NCBI GenBank assembly: GCA_947628565.1
Contig: CANRAH010000004.1
Span: 37,225 to 101,224 of the forward strand
Reading direction: 5' to 3'
Source: an uncultured Bacilli bacterium
GTDB taxonomy: Bacteria; Bacillota_I; Bacilli_A; RF39; UBA660
Length of the DNA stretch: 64,000 nucleotides
Below, piece after piece: positions 22,239 through 32,048 of this stretch. Within the stretch, counting starts at the first letter, position 1. Each line of letters starts with the position of its first letter. The notes beneath the pieces are model-generated. The model was not told the DNA's origin, made no database searches, and saw only the letters and a list, made by a program, of their open reading frames with translations. A program made the translations under genes and the position numbers.

Positions 22239-25181
22239 CTATTTAAGCTCTTCTAATTTTACGCTTACAAGTTTACTAACTCCAGATTCTTGCATAGTAA
22301 TTCCATAAAGTACATCTGCATATTCCATTGTTTTTTTCTTGTGAGTAATTATTAAAAATTGAGTTTTATTTTTTAGTTTTTTAATATATTCACCGAAAGC
22401 ATCTACATTAACATCGTCAAGTGCTGCTTCTACTTCGTCTAGTACACAAAAAGGAACTGGTCGTGATTTAAGTATTGCAAATAACAGGCTAATCGCTGTA
22501 AATGTTTTTTCCCCTCCTGATAATAGATTAATACTTTTTAAAGTTTTTCCTGGAGGGCATGCAACTATTTCAATTCCTGATTCAAGTATATTATTTTTGT
22601 CAGTTAATGAAATTTCAGCATTTCCACCTTTAAATAACTCTTTAAATGTATTTTGGAAGTTTTCATTTATAAGTTTAAAGGTTTTCAAAAACTCTTGTTG
22701 CATAACCATATCCATTTCATCAATTATTTCAAGTAGTGTAGTTTCAGCTTTTGATAAATCTTCCTGTTGATGAATTAAAAATTCGTATCTTTCACTTACC
22801 TTATCGTATTCTTCTGGCGCTAAAATATTGACAGGACCTAAGTCTCTAATATTTTTCTTTAAACTATTTACTTTGTTTTTTGCTACATTAATATCCATAT
22901 CAAGTTTATAATATTTTATTGCATTTTCATAAGTCATTTGATATGTTTCACTTAATGTTTGAAGAAGAGTATCAAGTTTAACATCCTGCCTATTTATCTC
23001 TATTTCTAACTCATGTATTAAATTATTTTTTTCAGTATATAATGAATTATCTTTCTTTAGTAATTTTTCAAACTCTTCAAGTTCGTTTGAAAGTCTTATT
23101 TTTTCATTATTTAATACATCTAATTCTGATTCTATCTTAGATTTTTCTTCTTTTGCAAAGTAATAATTATTTAGTATTTCTTCTTCTTCTTTATCTATAG
23201 TATTATTGAGTTTACTATTATTTGCATTTACTTGAATATTCAATTCTTCAAGCTGTTTATCTATATCTGTTATTAAATTATTTTTATTATTTATATTTTC
23301 TTCTATATTAACTTTTTCTTTATTTAATAAATATAATTTATCTTCTAATGCTTTAAAATCATAATCCAAAGTATTTATATCATTTTCTACATCCTTTTGA
23401 TTATTTTCTAATTTTTCTTTTTCTTTTATTGAATTTTCTAGTTCATATTTATCAGTAATAATATTTCTAGTATTTAGTTTTCCACCTGTAAGAGCTCCTC
23501 CAACATGTATTATTTCACCATCTAAAGTTACAACTCTATATTTATAATTGATTTTTTTGCTTACTATATTTGCATTATCTATATTATCAACTACTATAAC
23601 ATTACCTAATTGATTTTCAATTATATTAAAGTATAATTTATCAAATTTAACAAGTTTGCTTAATACTTCGATAAAACCTTTGCATTTTTTTACTATTTCC
23701 ATAGTTGATATATCTATTGTTTTTGGTTTAATTACATCTATAGGAAAAAATGTTACTCTACCTAAATTATTATTCTTTAAATAATTTATCGCCTCTTTAG
23801 CGCTTTGTGTATCTTTTGTAATTACATTTGAAATTGATGATGATAAAGCTACGGATAATGCCTTTGAATATTCTTTTGATACTTCTATAATTTGACCTAC
23901 TGTACCATATATTCCACTGAATTTTGGATTTTCAATTACACATTTTACAGAATAAGGTAATTGTGAATTGTTATCAATATTTTCTTTTAATGTGTCAATT
24001 TTAGAATTTATTATGCTTAAATTTCTAACTACATCATTTAATTTAGAAATCATTTTACTTTTTTTATCTTTGATAGAAATTATATCGCTTTCAAGTTTAT
24101 TTATATCAGTTAAAATTCCATCTAATTTATTTTTATTTACATTTATTTGATTAATACAATTGTCTTTATTGCTTTTTAAATTTAATTCGTCTTCTTTTAA
24201 TCTTATTAAATTATTATGTAATTTATCGTTATCTATTTCATATTTTTTCTTTTCTATTATTATTTGCTTATTAGTATTCAACTTTTCAACTTTAGTCGTT
24301 ATATCAAGCAACTCTTTTTGCTTATTTTTTATTTTTTCATCTATATCTAAAACTTTTATTTTATAAGATGAACTTTTAGCTTCATTTGATGAATTTAAAG
24401 TACTTAAAGATAAAATTTCGTTATTTAATTTTTCAATTTTATCTTTATTTTCTTGATACTTATAATTTATATTTGTTATTTCACTAGCTAATAAAGATAC
24501 TTCTAAATCTTTTAACTCTTCATTTAAATCAGTATATTTTAATGCCTTCATTTTTTGTTCACGTAAAGGCTCTATTTGTATTTCTAATTCTTTTATTATA
24601 TCATTTACTCTAGACATATTTTCATGAGTCTTATCTAATTTCTTTAAAGCCTCTTCTTTTCTTTTTTTATACTTTAAAACGCCAGCTGCTTCTTCAAATA
24701 TTATTCTTCTATCCTCTGGTTTATTTGATAAAATTTCATCTATTTTACCCTGAGATATTATATTAAAAGATTCTTTGGCTACACCACTATCGATAAGTAT
24801 ATCACTTATATCCTTTAATCTACATTTTTCACCATTTAGAAAAAACTCGTTTGTTCCATCTTTATATAATCTTCGTTTTATAGATACTTCATCATATGAA
24901 ATATTTAGATAATTATCTTGATTATCAAATATTAAAGTTACTGAAGCACTATTCATAGCATTACGACTTTTACTACCAGAAAATATGACATCAGCCATGC
25001 TCGTATCCGCACGTAATTGTTTTATTGATTGCTCACCAAGTACCCATCTTATGGCGTCAACTACATTACTTTTACCACTACCATTAGGGCCTACTATTCC
25101 AGTAATATTATTTTCAAGATCTATTACTGTATTATCAGCAAATGATTTAAACCCATGCGCGATTATTTTCTTTAAATACAT
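22239..25181 (-). CDS. smc: Chromosome condensation ATPase Smc, short-armed
   Basis: Forms the condensin ring with ScpA and ScpB. Walker A GPNGSGKSNVVDAIRW at residues 31-46. Near the end come INLLSGGEKTFTAISLLFAIL (ABC signature) and VPFCVLDEVEAALDD (Walker B). The hinge is about residues 400-565 (FSGIYGTVGQII...GGALTGG), with long coiled coils on both sides. 980 residues against roughly 1,180 in Bacillus; the missing length is in the arms, heads and hinge being complete. SD GGTGAT and TGG-TATAAT precede the start. It is followed by holA instead of ftsY. Confidence 0.95.
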   Translation of the reverse strand: MYLKKIIAHGFKSFADNTVIDLENNITGIVGPNGSGKSNVVDAIRWVLGEQSIKQLRADTSMADVIFSGSKSRNAMNSASVTLIFDNQDNYLNISYDEVSIKRRLYKDGTNEFFLNGEKCRLKDISDILIDSGVAKESFNIISQGKIDEILSNKPEDRRIIFEEAAGVLKYKKRKEEALKKLDKTHENMSRVNDIIKELEIQIEPLREQKMKALKYTDLNEELKDLEVSLLASEITNINYKYQENKDKIEKLNNEILSLSTLNSSNEAKSSSYKIKVLDIDEKIKNKQKELLDITTKVEKLNTNKQIIIEKKKYEIDNDKLHNNLIRLKEDELNLKSNKDNCINQINVNKNKLDGILTDINKLESDIISIKDKKSKMISKLNDVVRNLSIINSKIDTLKENIDNNSQLPYSVKCVIENPKFSGIYGTVGQIIEVSKEYSKALSVALSSSISNVITKDTQSAKEAINYLKNNNLGRVTFFPIDVIKPKTIDISTMEIVKKCKGFIEVLSKLVKFDKLYFNIIENQLGNVIVVDNIDNANIVSKKINYKYRVVTLDGEIIHVGGALTGGKLNTRNIITDKYELENSIKEKEKLENNQKDVENDINTLDYDFKALEDKLYLLNKEKVNIEENINNKNNLITDIDKQLEELNIQVNANNSKLNNTIDKEEEEILNNYYFAKEEKSKIESELDVLNNEKIRLSNELEEFEKLLKKDNSLYTEKNNLIHELEIEINRQDVKLDTLLQTLSETYQMTYENAIKYYKLDMDINVAKNKVNSLKKNIRDLGPVNILAPEEYDKVSERYEFLIHQQEDLSKAETTLLEIIDEMDMVMQQEFLKTFKLINENFQNTFKELFKGGNAEISLTDKNNILESGIEIVACPPGKTLKSINLLSGGEKTFTAISLLFAILKSRPVPFCVLDEVEAALDDVNVDAFGEYIKKLKNKTQFLIITHKKKTMEYADVLYGITMQESGVSKLVSVKLEELK

Positions 25182-25184
25182 ATT

Positions 25185-25213
25185 ATCACCATACTAACAT
25201 TAATATTATACCA
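25185..25213 (-). promoter_or_regulatory. Compact promoter/RBS of smc
   Basis: On the minus strand TGG-TATAAT (25205-25213) and GGTGAT (25185-25190). Confidence 0.6.
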
Positions 25214-25232
25214 ATAAAAATAGTTAAAAACA

Positions 25233-25260
25233 AGAAAAAACTATTAAGTTTATTAATAGT
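25233..25260 (-). terminator. Terminator of the glycosyltransferase pair
   Basis: ACTATTAA-TAAAC-TTAATAGT followed by a T-run on the minus strand. It overlaps the end of the 149-aa gene. Confidence 0.75.
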
Positions 25261-25702
25261 CTTTATTTAATTTAAATCTTTTAATCTTTTCTTTATCTCT
25301 TCTAATAAGTTTGGTATCTTTATCATTTTCTTCTAAATAGCAATTATCTAAATCATATCCAAAATTATTAAGCGCTTCAATTTTAGTACAAGCCAAATAT
25401 GTATTATCACTTATATCATATAATCCTGCAACATCAAATAAGCCTACTTTATGATTCTTTGAATCGAAATCCTCATAATATAATAAAATTCTATTTTCTT
25501 TACATAATATTTTAAGCTTGATAAATTTTTTTTCAAATCTTCCTAAAAAAATTTTTAATCTATCTTTAACCAGCGTTACATCATAAAAATAATCATCTTT
25601 AATTTTTATAAGTTGTACTTCAATATAATCTTTTTCGTTAATTTTATATATATCGGAATCAAATATTAAAGTTGGCTTATATATATCGTTAATGTTTTCC
25701 AT
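25253..25702 (-). CDS. Unknown protein coupled to a glycosyltransferase
   Basis: 149 residues, mostly beta-strand-like with alternating hydrophobic and charged residues (YIEVQLIKIKDDYFYDVTLVKDRLKIFLGRF). No signal peptide or membrane segment. It overlaps the end of the glycosyltransferase gene by 14 bases, so expression is coupled. Function unknown. Confidence 0.5.
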   Translation of the reverse strand: MENINDIYKPTLIFDSDIYKINEKDYIEVQLIKIKDDYFYDVTLVKDRLKIFLGRFEKKFIKLKILCKENRILLYYEDFDSKNHKVGLFDVAGLYDISDNTYLACTKIEALNNFGYDLDNCYLEENDKDTKLIRRDKEKIKRFKLNKDY

Positions 25703-26696
25703 CCAAAACCTCCCTATATATATTAACTAGTTTAGCTCCCACACTTTTTATATCTTTTAATTTTGCAACATTGTATGCTTCTTCGGTTAAATCAGGCAAC
25801 TTCCCATCAAGTATTTTTTTTAATTTTTCGTCGAATTCATCTAAATCTTTAGCTTTATATACATTTATACCATCTTTTAACCAATCATCAAATACAGGAA
25901 TATCTCTAATAAGTGCAGGAATTTTAGCTGCACATGCTTCTATAATAGGAATACCTTCTGTTTCTTCTAAAGTAGGAAATAAGTATAAATCGCATCCACT
26001 ATATGCTCCTCTTAATATCTCGGGTTCAACGTATCCTGCAAAAATTAAATTAGGAAGCTTTGTATTAATTGCTTTTCTTATTTTAATTGGACTAAATATA
26101 AGAGGAGAAGATCCAAACCATATAAATTTATATTGTGGATTTCGTTTTGCAAGTTCAACGAAATCTAATATTCCTTTTCTTTCTATATATAATCCAACAC
26201 CCATAATTATCTTATCATTTTTACTATATCCAAATTTTTTTCTAAATTCTTCACCTAATTTTTTGTTTTTAGAAAAAAAGTCAATATCTATTCCATTACT
26301 TATATCTGTAATTGGAATTTTAATTCCATATCCTTCTAATAATTTTTTTGAATATGGTGTTGGAGTCAATATATGATCTCCTAAAGTATAGCACTTAATC
26401 AACCATTTTTTAAAAAGTGGAGAAACTAAGTTAGAAAATATAAATGAGTTTCTAAAATCTTCTTCTGTAGAATGAGCATGATAAATAACTTTTTTACCTT
26501 GCTTTTTGGCTTTTTTAGCTATTAAATAAGATTTAGGTCCATAAAAATTTACATGTAATATATCCCAATCATCTTTAGGATTTAAAGTATAATCGATTTT
26601 ATTTTCTTCTAAAGCTCTTATTTGATGTTTTATAGCTTTACCTAATCCAGATTTTCTAATAATTTTTTCACTTTCTGTATATAATAAGACCTTCAT
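25689..26696 (-). CDS. GT4-family glycosyltransferase, probably glycolipid synthesis
   Basis: GT-B fold enzyme of 335 residues. N-terminal domain MKVLLYTESEKIIRKSGLGKAIKHQ, DILHVNFYGPKS, VIYHAHSTEEDFRNSF, ILTPTPYSKKLLEGYGI. C-terminal nucleotide-sugar domain IMGVGLYIERKGILDFVE, IFAGYVEPEILRGAY, YLFPTLEETEGIPIIEACAAKIPALI (E-x7-E motif). From memory the layout resembles diacylglycerol glucosyl/galactosyltransferases of streptococci and other Bacilli, so membrane glycolipid or lipoteichoic anchor synthesis is the best guess. Substrate not proven. Confidence 0.82.
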   Translation of the reverse strand: MKVLLYTESEKIIRKSGLGKAIKHQIRALEENKIDYTLNPKDDWDILHVNFYGPKSYLIAKKAKKQGKKVIYHAHSTEEDFRNSFIFSNLVSPLFKKWLIKCYTLGDHILTPTPYSKKLLEGYGIKIPITDISNGIDIDFFSKNKKLGEEFRKKFGYSKNDKIIMGVGLYIERKGILDFVELAKRNPQYKFIWFGSSPLIFSPIKIRKAINTKLPNLIFAGYVEPEILRGAYSGCDLYLFPTLEETEGIPIIEACAAKIPALIRDIPVFDDWLKDGINVYKAKDLDEFDEKLKKILDGKLPDLTEEAYNVAKLKDIKSVGAKLVNIYREVLDGKH

Positions 26697-26729
26697 TTAA
26701 CCACCGATATTATTGTACCATAAAATAAT

Positions 26730-26960
26730 TTAATAAACAACTCTAACTAATATAACGTCTTCTCCAATTTTTTCAATTTGATTCCATTTTATTACAGTTT
26801 CTTTATTTGAAGTAAAAAAAGAAATCAAAAATCTTTTCTTTTCAACTATTAAACCTGTTGTTTTTCCTTCCTCATCAACACTAAGATCAATAATATTACC
26901 AATATTTTTACCATCATTTAAATTTACAACAGTTTTATTTTGCAATTCTGAAAGTCTCAT
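26730..26960 (-). CDS. YlmC/YmxH family PRC-barrel protein
   Basis: 76 residues. MRLSELQNKTVVNLNDGKNIG is the PRC-barrel start, followed by VKWNQIEKIGEDVILV-type ending. YlmC/YmxH proteins are sporulation-associated and commonly lie downstream of sigG, as here. Short leader with GGTGAT SD. Biochemical role not known. Confidence 0.85.
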   Translation of the reverse strand: MRLSELQNKTVVNLNDGKNIGNIIDLSVDEEGKTTGLIVEKKRFLISFFTSNKETVIKWNQIEKIGEDVILVRVVY

Positions 26961-27035
26961 AACATCACCAATATATTATATGAGATAAAATATTATTTTC
27001 GCCTAAAATATAGCCAATATTTTTATGTTTTGTTA

Positions 27036-27812
27036 TTAACTAATTTTATTTTTTATATTATTTAATGCGCTTTTTTCAATTCTAGAAATTTGAGCTTGAG
27101 ATATGCCAATTTCATCAGCTAATTCCATTTGTGTTTTACCTATAATATACCTTTCAGTAATTATATATTTTTCTTTATCTTTTAAAGAATTAATTGCTTC
27201 TTTTAATGCAACTTTTTCTTCAATATTTTTCATTTTTGAATTTTTATCTTCTAATTGATCTGATAAATATATTGTGTCTCCACCATCACTATAAATAGGT
27301 TCATATATACTTACTATGTCTTTCATACTATCTAATGCATTTCCCACTTCAAATTCCGATAATCCCATTTTATTTGCTATTTCTAGCGTGGTTGGTTCTC
27401 TATTTAATTTGTTAGTTAATTCCTCTTTAATTATCAAAGCATGATACGCTATATCCTTAATGCTTCTTGCTACTCTAATGCTACTATTATCTCTAAGATA
27501 TCTTTTAACTTCACCTAAAATCATAGGTACAGCATATGTTGAAAACTTAACATCAAAATTTAAATCAAAATTATCAATGGCTTTAATAAGTCCTATGCAT
27601 CCTATCTGAAATAAATCATCCATATTATCACATCTATTGTTATATTTTTTTAGAATGCTTAAAACTAACTTTAAATTACCATTTACTAAATCATTCTTAG
27701 CATTTTGATCACCATCATTGTACTTTCTAAATAATTCTTTCATCTCTTCATTACTTAAAACTTTTAAATTCGCAGTATTCACGCCACAAATTTCTACTTT
27801 ATGACGTGCCAT
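27036..27812 (-). CDS. sigG: RNA polymerase sporulation sigma factor SigG
   Basis: Late forespore sigma factor. The N-terminal VEICGVNTANL tag is specific to SigG. Region 2: LVNGNLKLVLSILKKYNNR, DDLFQIGCIGLIKAIDNFDLNFDVKFSTYAVPMILGEVKRYLRDNSSIRVARS. Region 4: TERYIIGKTQMELADEIGISQAQISRIEKSAL with the HTH. 258 aa, as expected. SD GAAAGGAG. An upstream CATAATA (about 27830) is compatible with a sigma-F/G -10, unproven. In Bacillus it follows spoIIGA-sigE; here fhs precedes it. Confidence 0.94.
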   Translation of the reverse strand: MARHKVEICGVNTANLKVLSNEEMKELFRKYNDGDQNAKNDLVNGNLKLVLSILKKYNNRCDNMDDLFQIGCIGLIKAIDNFDLNFDVKFSTYAVPMILGEVKRYLRDNSSIRVARSIKDIAYHALIIKEELTNKLNREPTTLEIANKMGLSEFEVGNALDSMKDIVSIYEPIYSDGGDTIYLSDQLEDKNSKMKNIEEKVALKEAINSLKDKEKYIITERYIIGKTQMELADEIGISQAQISRIEKSALNNIKNKIS

Positions 27813-27885
27813 AAATATCTCCTTTCAAGTATATTATGGTAATAATGAATTAATTTCAAACAAAAATTTAATAATATAACACAAT

Positions 27886-27915
27886 AAAAGGTTAGTCAAT
27901 CTAGACTAACCTTTT
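27886..27915. terminator. Terminator after fhs
   Basis: Perfect 12-bp stem with arms 27886-27897 and 27904-27915 and a 6-nt loop between them. The A-run/T-run flanks make it usable from both directions. Confidence 0.85.
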
Positions 27916-27931
27916 AAAATAATTTAGTATT

Positions 27932-29569
27932 TTAATATAATCCTTTAATATATCCTTCTTCTGTAATATCCATATTTAAATAAGCACTGTTTTTACCAAG
28001 CCCTGGCATAGTCATAATATTTCCCATTAAAACTACTATAAAACCAGCTCCACTAGATAATTTAATATCACTTATAGTCATATCAAAATTATTTGGTGCT
28101 CCAAGCAATTTTGGATTATCTGTAAATGAGTACTGTGTTTTAGCTATACAAACAGGTAAATTTTTAAATCCATTTTTTTCAATCAATTTTATTTTTTCAT
28201 TTATTTCATTATTTATAATAACACTACGTGCTCTATATATTTCTTTAGATATTTTATTAATTTTATCAATTATCGAATCATCAAAAGAATATAATGACTT
28301 AAAATCAATTTTTCTATCACATATATCAATTATTTTTTTAGCTAAATTAATTGCACCTTCTCCTCCGTTTTTATGAGAAGTACATATTTCAAATTCACAT
28401 CCCATACTAAGCACATAATCTTTTATATAATTGATTTCTTCTATTGTATCATTATCAAATTTATTTAAACATACAATAATATTTTTTGTATATTTACTCA
28501 TATTTTCAATATGTCTTTCAAGATTTGAAATCCCTATTTTTAACGCTTCAATATTTTCTTTATTTATATCTTCTTTTAGTACTCCTCCATTATATTTTAA
28601 GCTTCTAATAGTTGAATTTATAACAATACAATTAGGTTTTAAATTTGCCACTTGACATTTAATATCTAAAAATTTTTCTGCTCCTAAATCTGAACCAAAA
28701 CCAGCTTCTGTAACAACATAATCAGCTAATGAAAGAGCAATTTTTGTTGCTTTAATAGAATTGCATCCATGTGCGATATTTGCAAATGGACCCCCGTGTA
28801 TTATTGCAGGATTATTTTCAAGCGTTTGTACCAAATTTGGCTTTATCGCATCTTTTAAAACCAATGCAATAGCTCCTTCACATTTTAAATCACGAGCAAA
28901 AATCATTCTGTTATACTTAGTATAACCTATTAAAATATTACCTATTCGCTTTTTTAAGTCTTCTATTCCATCCGACATACAAAGTATTGCCATCATTTCT
29001 GAAGCGACTGTAATATTATAGTGATCAATTCTTTTTAAATCATTACCATAATTAATTTCTACATTTCTAAGTGCTCTATCATTTAAATCTACGCATCTAT
29101 TGAATACTACAGTATCAATCCCAAGTTCATTTCCTTGAAAAATATGATTATCTATTATTGCGCATAATAAATTATTTGCAAGTTCTATGGCATGTATGTC
29201 ACCAGTAAAATGAAGATTTATATCCTCCATAGGCACAACTTGTGAATATCCACCACCTGTTGCCCCACCTTTTATTCCAAATACTGGCCCCATTGATGGT
29301 TCTCTAAGTACAACAATTGCTTTCTTACCAAGTTTATTTAATGCATCATCAATACCAATACTCATTGTAGTTTTACCTTCACCAAATGGAGTTGGATTAA
29401 TTGACGTTACAAGAATTAATTTTGAATCTTTATTTGGATTTTTATCTATATTTATCTTTGCTTTATAATTTCCATAACATTCTATATTGTTTTCAATGTT
29501 TAATTTTCTTGCTATATCGTTTATATTTAGTAATTTAGCTTCATGACTTATTTCAATATCAGTTTTCAT
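27932..29569 (-). CDS. fhs: Formate-tetrahydrofolate ligase
   Basis: Makes 10-formyl-THF from formate, THF and ATP. P-loop TPFGEGKTTMSIGIDDAL, VLREPSMGPVFGIKGGATGGGYSQVVPMEDINLHFTGD, AIIDNHIFQGNELGID, PAIIHGGPFANIAHGCNS, TEAGFGSDLGAEKF and CIAKTQYSFTDNPK are all family landmarks. 545 aa, normal. It has its own promoter after the ftsZ terminator and sits between ftsZ and sigG, an uncommon place. Confidence 0.96.
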   Translation of the reverse strand: MKTDIEISHEAKLLNINDIARKLNIENNIECYGNYKAKINIDKNPNKDSKLILVTSINPTPFGEGKTTMSIGIDDALNKLGKKAIVVLREPSMGPVFGIKGGATGGGYSQVVPMEDINLHFTGDIHAIELANNLLCAIIDNHIFQGNELGIDTVVFNRCVDLNDRALRNVEINYGNDLKRIDHYNITVASEMMAILCMSDGIEDLKKRIGNILIGYTKYNRMIFARDLKCEGAIALVLKDAIKPNLVQTLENNPAIIHGGPFANIAHGCNSIKATKIALSLADYVVTEAGFGSDLGAEKFLDIKCQVANLKPNCIVINSTIRSLKYNGGVLKEDINKENIEALKIGISNLERHIENMSKYTKNIIVCLNKFDNDTIEEINYIKDYVLSMGCEFEICTSHKNGGEGAINLAKKIIDICDRKIDFKSLYSFDDSIIDKINKISKEIYRARSVIINNEINEKIKLIEKNGFKNLPVCIAKTQYSFTDNPKLLGAPNNFDMTISDIKLSSGAGFIVVLMGNIMTMPGLGKNSAYLNMDITEEGYIKGLY

Positions 29570-29572
29570 AAC

Positions 29573-29590
29573 ATCACCACTATAATTATA
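29573..29590 (-). promoter_or_regulatory. Compact promoter/RBS of fhs
   Basis: Minus strand TATAAT (29585-29590), five bases, GGTGAT (29573-29578), then ATG 29569. Confidence 0.6.
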
Positions 29591-29618
29591 CTAAAAAGAA
29601 TAGAAAAAATCTATTCTT
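29590..29618 (-). terminator. Terminator of ftsZ
   Basis: AAGAATAGA / TCTATTCTT hairpin with an oligo-T loop and trailing T-run, ending where the fhs -10 begins. Confidence 0.7.
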
Positions 29619-29625
29619 TGATTAA

Positions 29626-30711
29626 CTAAAATCCTCTTCTTCTTAGGAATGATGGAATAATATCATCTGAATCGTCTGAGTCATCCGTTTGATTATGTGC
29701 AATAGGTCTAGAATCGGCTCTTGATTGAGTTGCACTTTGCACAGCTGAAACCTTTTCTTTTGCTTCATCTTCAAAACCTGTAGCTATAACAGTAACAATT
29801 ATTTCATCATTTAAATTTTCATTTATAACAGCACCAAATATTGTATTCATATCAGTTTTAGCGCTATTCCTAATTACCTCTGCAGCTTCTTCAACTTCAA
29901 ATAAAGTTAAATTATTTCCACCAGTTACATTTATAATCGCATCTGTTGCTCCATCGATACTAGTTTCAAGAAGTGGACTTGATATAGCTTGTTTTGCAGC
30001 TTCTTGAGCTCTGTTTTCTCCTACACCAATTCCAATACCAATTAAAGCTTTACCACGATTTTCCATAACTGTTTTTACGTCCGCAAAATCAAGATTAATA
30101 AGTCCAGCAACTGCAATTAAGTCTGATATTGACTGAACTCCACGTCTTAATACATTATCAACCTCTTTGAAAGAATCTAAAAGTGGTGTGGATTTATCTA
30201 TTATTTCTCTTAATTTATCATTTGGTATAACAATTAAAGTATCTACGTTTTTCTTTAATTCTTCAAGGCCAGCATTTGCTTGTTCCATTCTTTTTTTACC
30301 TTCAAAAGAGAATGGTTTAGTAACTATACCTACAGTTAAAGCTCCAAGTTCTTGAGCAATATTTGCAATAATAGGAGCAGCTCCTGTTCCAGTTCCACCA
30401 CCCATTCCACAAGTTACAAAGACCATATCAGCCCCTGCTAATGCTTCTTCTAGTTCTTTTTTACTTTCAAGTGCTGCTTCTCTACCAATTTCTGGTTTTG
30501 CTCCAGCACCTCTACCACCTGTTAAATTTTCACCAATTTGAATTTTTGTAGGTGCTTTAGAACAATTTAAAACTTGCAAATCAGTATTGGCTACTATGAA
30601 CTCAACACCTTTAACTCCTGATTCTATCATTCGGTTTACGGCGTTATTTCCACCACCACCTACACCAATAACTTTAATTTTAGCAACTTGGTCCATTTCC
30701 AATCCAAACAT
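29626..30711 (-). CDS. ftsZ: Cell division GTPase FtsZ
   Basis: Tubulin-like ring-forming GTPase. [19 protein letters not shown], tubulin signature [51 protein letters not shown] with NLDFADV. The C-terminal conserved peptide [13 protein letters not shown] would contact FtsA and other anchors. 361 aa. Follows ftsA by 11 bases. Confidence 0.97.
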   Translation of the reverse strand: MFGLEMDQVAKIKVIGVGGGGNNAVNRMIESGVKGVEFIVANTDLQVLNCSKAPTKIQIGENLTGGRGAGAKPEIGREAALESKKELEEALAGADMVFVTCGMGGGTGTGAAPIIANIAQELGALTVGIVTKPFSFEGKKRMEQANAGLEELKKNVDTLIVIPNDKLREIIDKSTPLLDSFKEVDNVLRRGVQSISDLIAVAGLINLDFADVKTVMENRGKALIGIGIGVGENRAQEAAKQAISSPLLETSIDGATDAIINVTGGNNLTLFEVEEAAEVIRNSAKTDMNTIFGAVINENLNDEIIVTVIATGFEDEAKEKVSAVQSATQSRADSRPIAHNQTDDSDDSDDIIPSFLRRRGF

Positions 30712-30722
30712 ATTTTCCTCCT

Positions 30723-31964
30723 CTATTCACTAAAGAAAAAACCAAATAATTTCCCTAGCATTGAATCTGATGTACTTAATTTTTTAGACGAAGCAATTTG
30801 ATATGCTTCGTTTTCAGTAAACATACTAAAATCTTTATTTCTTAATTTCAATTTACTTAAAAGATAAACTATATTTCCTATACAAGATGAATATATATTA
30901 TCTCTTATACCTAACATTTTGATATTACCAATATTTGCATTTTCTCCAAATATATCTTTTACAATATATTCAAATCCTTGCATATTACTAGTACCACCTG
31001 TTATAATGATATAATCTATTTTTCTACTTGTCAATAGATTTATTTCTTTTTTTGCTTCATTAAGTATTTCATCTAATCTAGACATTACTATTTCAGATAA
31101 TTCAAATTGATTTATTTTTATATGATTTTCATTTGCATCTACTACATCTATTATATCGTTAACACTAGCATTTTTTTTATGAGCTAAAGCAAATTTAAGT
31201 TTTAAATTATTTGCTGTTTTTAGACTTATTTTATACATATATGATATATCATTATCTATACTTCTTCCACCCATATTTATTATACTACTTTTTACTAAAA
31301 TACTTTTATTGTATAAAGAAACACTAGTAATATCACTTCCGATATTTATAATAGCGCCTATTTTATCTTCAAAATTTTTATTATTAAATGAGTATAAATC
31401 ACCAATATTATTCAAAGAGATATCAACAACCTCTAAACCAATGCTTTCAAGTAAGCTTACCGTATCATAAACATTTTTCTTAGGAACTGTTACTAAAACA
31501 GCACGTGTACCAAGTACATTTGCTTGAAGTCCCTTTGGATTTTTAATAAATGCTTTATCATCCACACTATAATCAATTGGAAGTACTGTTACGAACTCTC
31601 TAGTATTTGATTGTATGGATTTAGTTGCAACCTCTAATACTTTTATTATATCATCACTACTAACAACTGAAGCATCATTAGTTATTTTTATGCTACCTTT
31701 TACAACAGAATATTCAGCATTAAAAGATGGTACTGATGTAATAACTCTTCTAATTTTTATACCAAGCATATTTTCTATTTCCTTAATTGCGCCTAGTATT
31801 GAATTTTTAGCCAGTTCTACATCCGTTATTATTCCCCTTTTTATACCTCTTGACTTAAAGGTAGATGATGCAAGTAAATTTAACTTATTTTGATAAAGTT
31901 CACAAACTACTATTTTTATAGAATTTGAACCTATATCAAGACTTGTATAAATATGCTTCATCAT
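30723..31964 (-). CDS. ftsA: Cell division protein FtsA
   Basis: Actin-like membrane tether of Fts[18 protein letters not shown] phosphate-1, the 1C subdomain after [39 protein letters not shown] phosphate-2, [18 protein letters not shown] adenosine motif, and a C-terminal amphipathic end [12 protein letters not shown] for membrane binding. Two adjacent ATGs; SD AGGAGATGAT. It has a TATAAT box after the RNase J-like terminator. Confidence 0.92.
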   Translation of the reverse strand: MMKHIYTSLDIGSNSIKIVVCELYQNKLNLLASSTFKSRGIKRGIITDVELAKNSILGAIKEIENMLGIKIRRVITSVPSFNAEYSVVKGSIKITNDASVVSSDDIIKVLEVATKSIQSNTREFVTVLPIDYSVDDKAFIKNPKGLQANVLGTRAVLVTVPKKNVYDTVSLLESIGLEVVDISLNNIGDLYSFNNKNFEDKIGAIINIGSDITSVSLYNKSILVKSSIINMGGRSIDNDISYMYKISLKTANNLKLKFALAHKKNASVNDIIDVVDANENHIKINQFELSEIVMSRLDEILNEAKKEINLLTSRKIDYIIITGGTSNMQGFEYIVKDIFGENANIGNIKMLGIRDNIYSSCIGNIVYLLSKLKLRNKDFSMFTENEAYQIASSKKLSTSDSMLGKLFGFFFSE

Positions 31965-32009
31965 ATCATCTCCTAGAATTCTATATTTATTATACTATAA
32001 AATAAATAA

Positions 32010-32048
32010 AAAGTAAAAGTTTTTTTTGATTTTACGTACTTTTACTTT
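32010..32048 (-). terminator. Terminator after the RNase J2-like gene
   Basis: 11-bp perfect stem AAAGTAAAAGT / ACTTTTACTTT overlapping the stop codon, with minus-strand T-run. Confidence 0.75.
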
